A stretch of 64,000 nt of DNA from contig CM057825.1 of assembly GCA_030068075.1 (NCBI GenBank), positions 125,882,739 through 125,946,738 on the forward strand. Direction: 5' to 3'. Each line of letters begins with the position of its first letter. Position 1 is the first letter of the stretch. This DNA comes from Paguma larvata. Its lineage: Eukaryota > Chordata > Mammalia > Carnivora > Viverridae. The position numbers were made by a program, and so were the translations under genes. The notes beneath the pieces were generated by a model. It saw only the letters and a list, made by a program, of their open reading frames with translations, was not told where the DNA came from and did no database searches. Of the stretch, positions 60,770 through 64,000 are shown piece after piece.

Positions 60770-60981
60770 TTTTTTAATCTTTTTTAACGTTTATTTATTT
60801 TTGAGAGACAGACAAGAGTATGAGCAGGGGAAGGCAGAGAGAGAGGGAGACACAGAATCCGAAGCAGGCTCCAGGCTCTGAGCCGTCAGCACAGAGCCCG
60901 ACGCGGGGCTCGAACTCACAGACCGTGAGATCATGACCTGAGCTGGTCAGCGGCTCAACCAACTGAGCCCCCCAGGTGCCC
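60770..60981 (-). mobile_element. CAN SINE
   Basis: Poly-T, AACGTTTATTTATTTTTGAG, and end GAGCCCCCCAGGTGCCCC. CACGTGATTCTTTTT / CATGTGATTCTTTTT flank it. Confidence 0.96.
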
Positions 60982-61014
60982 CATGTGATTCTTTTTAAAA
61001 AGAATCAAACTGCT

Positions 61015-61246
61015 GGGGCGCCTGGGGGGCTCAGCTGGTTAAGCTTCTGACTCTTGATTTCGCCTCAGGTCATGATCTCCCATTTCGTGGGTTCGAGCCC
61101 CGAACTCTCTCTCCTCAATTCTCTCCCTCTCTCTCTCTCTCCCCTTCTCTCTGCCCCTCCCTGGCTCGCTCTCTCTCTCTCTCTCTCTCTCGCAAAATAA
61201 ATAAATAAATTTCAAAAATAAAAAAAAAAAAACAAGAAAAAAAGAA
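61015..61246 (+). mobile_element. CAN SINE with 17-bp target-site duplication
   Basis: AAAAGAATCAAACTGCT lies before it and AAAAGAATCAAAGTGCT after it (to 61263). It inserted next to the SINE at 60770. Confidence 0.95.
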
Positions 61247-61407
61247 AAAAGAATCAAAGTGCTAACTCATAGAGCCCAAAGAAAGGATGGAATCTCACCA
61301 AACGTAGTAAGGAGCAGAAAAAGCTAGTCCCAGAAAAGTGCCTTTGTTCCCAACGCCATTTATACGGCGACAAACACAGTCACAATTAATAGCTTTTCAA
61401 TGTTTAA

Positions 61408-61625
61408 AAAAAATTTTTTTTTAATGTTTATTCATTTTTGAAAGGCAGAGAGAGACAGAGCACAAGCAGGGGTAGGGCAGGGAGAGAGGGGGACACAGAA
61501 TCCGAAGCAGGCTCCAGGCTTGGAGCTGTCAGCACAGAGCCCGACGCGGGGCTCGAACTCAAACCATTAGATTGTGACCTGAGCTGAAGTCAGACACTTA
61601 ACCGACTGAACCACCAAGGTGCCCC
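61408..61625 (-). mobile_element. CAN SINE, first of a second tandem pair
   Basis: AATGTTTATTCATTTTTGAAAG tail and end GAACCACCAAGGTGCCCC. Confidence 0.95.
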
Positions 61626-61824
61626 TGTTTTGTTTTGTTTTTTGAATGTTTATTTTTATTTTGATGGAGCATGAGCAGGGGAGGGGCAGACAGAGAAGGG
61701 CACAGAAGATCTGAAGCTCTGTGCTGACGGCGGCAAGCCCGATGCGGGGCTCGAACCCACGAACCGTGAGATCGTGGCCTGAACTGAAGTCGGACGTCCA
61801 ACCGACTGAGCCCCCCAAGTGCCC
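61626..61824 (-). mobile_element. CAN SINE, second of a second tandem pair
   Basis: TGTTTTGTTTTGTTTTTTG tail directly abuts the previous copy. The similar sequences AATTAATAGCTTTT and AACTAATAGACTTT lie outside the pair. Confidence 0.95.
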
Positions 61825-62669
61825 CATAACTAATAGACTTTGATTGGAGTCAGAATAACGGTTCAGTGTGAGGGAGTGCTGACTAGGAAGAGATAGAAGA
61901 AAAGCTGTTGATACACACACGTTTTAAAATTCACTGACCTGGACACTCAAGGTGGTTGTACTTTGCTCTAGAATAGTTACGCCTCACGTAAAAACCTTAA
62001 ATAGAGAATAAATAGTCAGTGTAGTAAGTAATGAGAGTACCATTTTCCAGGAACCGACGAGATAGGGGCAAGGCCCCATAGCTGGGATGCGGCAAAGAGA
62101 GGCCCAGCCCTGCTCCGAAGTGCCCAGCCCACCCCGTGCCTCTGCCGCAGCCACAGACCGAAGGCCTGCCCTTCTCTGTCCCCTTCCTCCCCACCTTCGA
62201 CCCCTCCACAATTAGGAACGCCCTGGGCCCAGAGGCTCTGGACTCTGGGCCAAACCCACCCATCCGACAACCTACAAAATAAAGGGCGATGAAAACGCAG
62301 GGTAGGGGTTCCAGGCCCCGGCAGCTTTGCTAGAACGGGATTCAGTGAAGCCAGCCGGCAAGAAGGCCCGAGAGATGCTTTTCAGTTCTCCCTGAATCCT
62401 AGCACCCTGTTTCTGTTCGTTTATTTCATAGTACTTGTCACTCTTTGCGACCATTTAATCACTTACTTGCTCCGTAGAGGCCTCGCCAGCCACACTGGAA
62501 GGTGACAGCTATTGCAGTCCCTCCCGCGAACTGTTACACCAGCCTCCTTCCGGGTGTCCGGTGCCTGCCTCTCCCCGCTGCGGCCAGCAGCCAGAGGGGG
62601 CCTGTTAGAAGCAAGAAAGCTACACCCCCCACCCCCGCTCGGAACCTGCCACGGCCTCCCCACCCGGCT

Positions 62670-63077
62670 TAGTGCACAACCCGACCTGGACACGATCCGG
62701 GAAGTCCATTCCTGGGTCTGCAGCCACAAGAATGGACCGCAGGGACCCGAACAGGTGTTCGCACCCCCGTGTTCCCAGCAGCCTCGTTCCTGAGAGGCAA
62801 GAAATGGAAGCAATCCAAGTGTCTGCCCACGGAGGAAGAACCAAGCGTGGCATCTGCATACGATGGAAGATTACTCAGCCTTAAACAGGAAAGACATTGT
62901 GACACAGGCTGCAAACTCTGAGCCTCGAAGATGCTGTGCTAAATGAGATGAGGCAGTCAAAGTCTCGTGAGGGCCCGGAGCAGTCAAATTCCCAGGGACA
63001 GGGTGTAGAACAGGGCTTGGCAGGGGCTGCGGGGAGGGGAGCGGTGGGGAGTTCGTATTTAATGCTCGGGATGCCTG
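62670..63077 (+). mobile_element. Old L1, 5' side of SINE insertion
   Basis: TCCATTCCTGGGTCTGCAGCC, AAGAAATGGAAGCAATCCAAGTG and GGAAGATTACTCAGCC are decayed L1 ORF2 end. GGGGCTGCGGGGAGGGGAG belongs to the 3' UTR. Confidence 0.78.
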
Positions 63078-63273
63078 GGGCGCCTGGCTGGCTCAGTCAG
63101 TTGAGCGTCCGACTTCGGCTCAGGTCATGATCTCACGGTTCGTGGGTTCGAGCCCGGCATCGGGCTCTGTGCTGACGGCTCAGAGCCTGGAACCTGCTTC
63201 GGATTCTGTGTCTCTCTCTCTCTCTCTCTCTGCCCCTCCCCTCCTCACTCTCTCTCAAAAATAAACAAGTATT
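63078..63273 (+). mobile_element. CAN SINE inserted in L1
   Basis: Near-consensus head GGGGCGCCTGGCTGGCTCAG to CAAAAATAAACAAG. Confidence 0.96.
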
Positions 63274-63345
63274 TTGTTGTGTGTATTTTGCCACGATAAA
63301 AGAAATGAGAATAAAAGAAGTAAAATAGAGCGGTTAAAAAAAAAA
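63274..63345 (+). mobile_element. Old L1 3' end, after SINE insertion
   Basis: TGTGTATTTTGCCACGATAAAA matches the terminal L1 segment and continues the element from before 63078. Confidence 0.75.
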
Positions 63346-63369
63346 ATCCTACGAGGCCCCTGGCCGTCT

Positions 63370-63700
63370 CCAGTGTCATCTGCACCTCTTTGTCCTCAGC
63401 CCCGGGCCAGCAGCCACGCGGAGGGCTTTCTGCTGCTCGAACACGCCAAGCTCCTTCCCGCCTCCGGCCTTGCTCTCCTGCTGAGCCCTCTGCCCGGAGC
63501 CCTCTTCCTCCAGGTCTTCTCGTGCCCCCCTCCCTCAGGGCTCCAAAATCACCTCCTCACAGAGGCCCTCCCTCACTCACTTACCCAGAGCAGCCCCATC
63601 CCTGCCAACTCATCACCTGCTGTATTTCCACAGTGGCGTTCCACGCTCCCTGAAAACACCGAATCGGCTCTTCTCCCCTCCAAATATTTACGGAGTGTCA
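63370..63700 (+). mobile_element. L2 fragment
   Basis: GAGCCCTCTGCCCGGAGCCC and CCTCCTCACAGAGGCCCTCC are L2 3' phrases. Confidence 0.8.
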
Positions 63701-63737
63701 GGCAGCGTCCCGGCCAGGAACCAGCCAACGACCACCA

Positions 63738-63865
63738 GCCCTTGGTTTTTGTAAATGAAGTCTCATTGGAACACAGTCTGTACATTTCTTTATGCCTGTG
63801 TTTCTGGCTGCTGCATCCCTGCAACCTCAGAGCTGAGTAGTTCCCACAGACACAGTCGGATCTGG
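63738..63865 (+). mobile_element. hAT-Charlie-type fossil fragment
   Basis: TTGTAAATGAAGTCTCATTGG, TGTTTCTGGCTGCTGCATCC and GAGCTGAGTAGTTCCC match the centre of the family at 2442 and 37927. Confidence 0.75.
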
Positions 63866-64000
63866 GGCCCGGAGAACCCTGCAGAGGCCAGATCAGGTAG
63901 GGCCTCCCAGGCCACCGCAGGGGACATGGCTTATTCTTGGAGCGAGGCAGGAAGTCACAGAAGGGAACTGAGCGGAAAAGCGGTGTGACTTGTATTAAGT

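Larger units (their letters stand above)
57781..64000. other. ABCC1 5' flank, no gene seen
   Basis: Beyond the CpG island there is no coding exon I can recognise. The flank holds a MIR-bearing tandem duplication, a 75-bp duplication, several SINEs, two L1 remnants, an L2 and a hAT fossil. In human the next gene upstream of ABCC1 is tens of kb away (established synteny), so a gene-free flank is expected. Confidence 0.75.

Noticed and set aside
61039..61257. Many short frames with SLSLSLS or RERERE runs
   Set aside because: They are translations of the CT/GA-rich part of CAN SINEs.
57781..64000. Possible divergent gene sharing the ABCC1 CpG island
   Set aside because: No splice donor following a conserved coding start was seen on the plus strand. 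The flank is repeats. A non-coding antisense transcript cannot be excluded without RNA data.

Overview
The window is vertebrate nuclear DNA from a cat-family (felid) or closely related carnivore. About 45 tRNA-derived CAN SINEs of the felid SINEC_Fc type are scattered on both strands. Each has a tRNA-like head with A-box and B-box, a CT-rich middle and an AATAAA-type A-rich tail. Carnivore L1 3' ends and the old mammalian repeats MIR, L2, MER20, MER5A and other hAT-Charlie fossils fill most of the rest. Species cannot be fixed from sequence alone.

One protein-coding gene is recognised: ABCC1 (multidrug resistance-associated protein 1, MRP1), on the minus strand. Coding exons 1 to 5 lie at 57357-57404, 19202-19378, 17047-17172, 11912-12049 and 10672-10797. 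Each has canonical AG/GT borders and phase-0 junctions. Together they encode residues 1-205: the whole N-terminal membrane domain TMD0 (five transmembrane helices) and the first residues of the L0 linker. Exon 6 and the core transporter lie beyond position 1. The start codon sits in a dense CpG island (about 56990-57780) with GC boxes and no visible TATA box, as expected for this housekeeping-type promoter.

Layout from low to high coordinate: intron 5 (1-10671, incomplete); exon 5; intron 4 (1.1 kb); exon 4; intron 3 (5.0 kb); exon 3; intron 2 (2.0 kb); exon 2; intron 1 (38 kb, repeat-rich, with a 480-bp CCA/TCA trinucleotide array near exon 2); exon 1 and CpG island; then about 6.6 kb of 5' flank made mostly of repeats and small tandem duplications.

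No second gene, functional RNA gene, CRISPR array, provirus or novel multi-gene system was found. Nearly all long open frames are by-products of GC-rich, simple-repeat or SINE sequence. The points most worth following up are: loss of the first N-glycosylation sequon of MRP1 (Asn19 to Gly); a TG/CG repeat just inside the exon 5 donor; nested and tandem retroposon insertions with readable target-site duplications; five MER20 elements in ABCC1 intron 1; and tandem duplications in the promoter-proximal flank. Human comparisons are from recalled family knowledge, not from a search.
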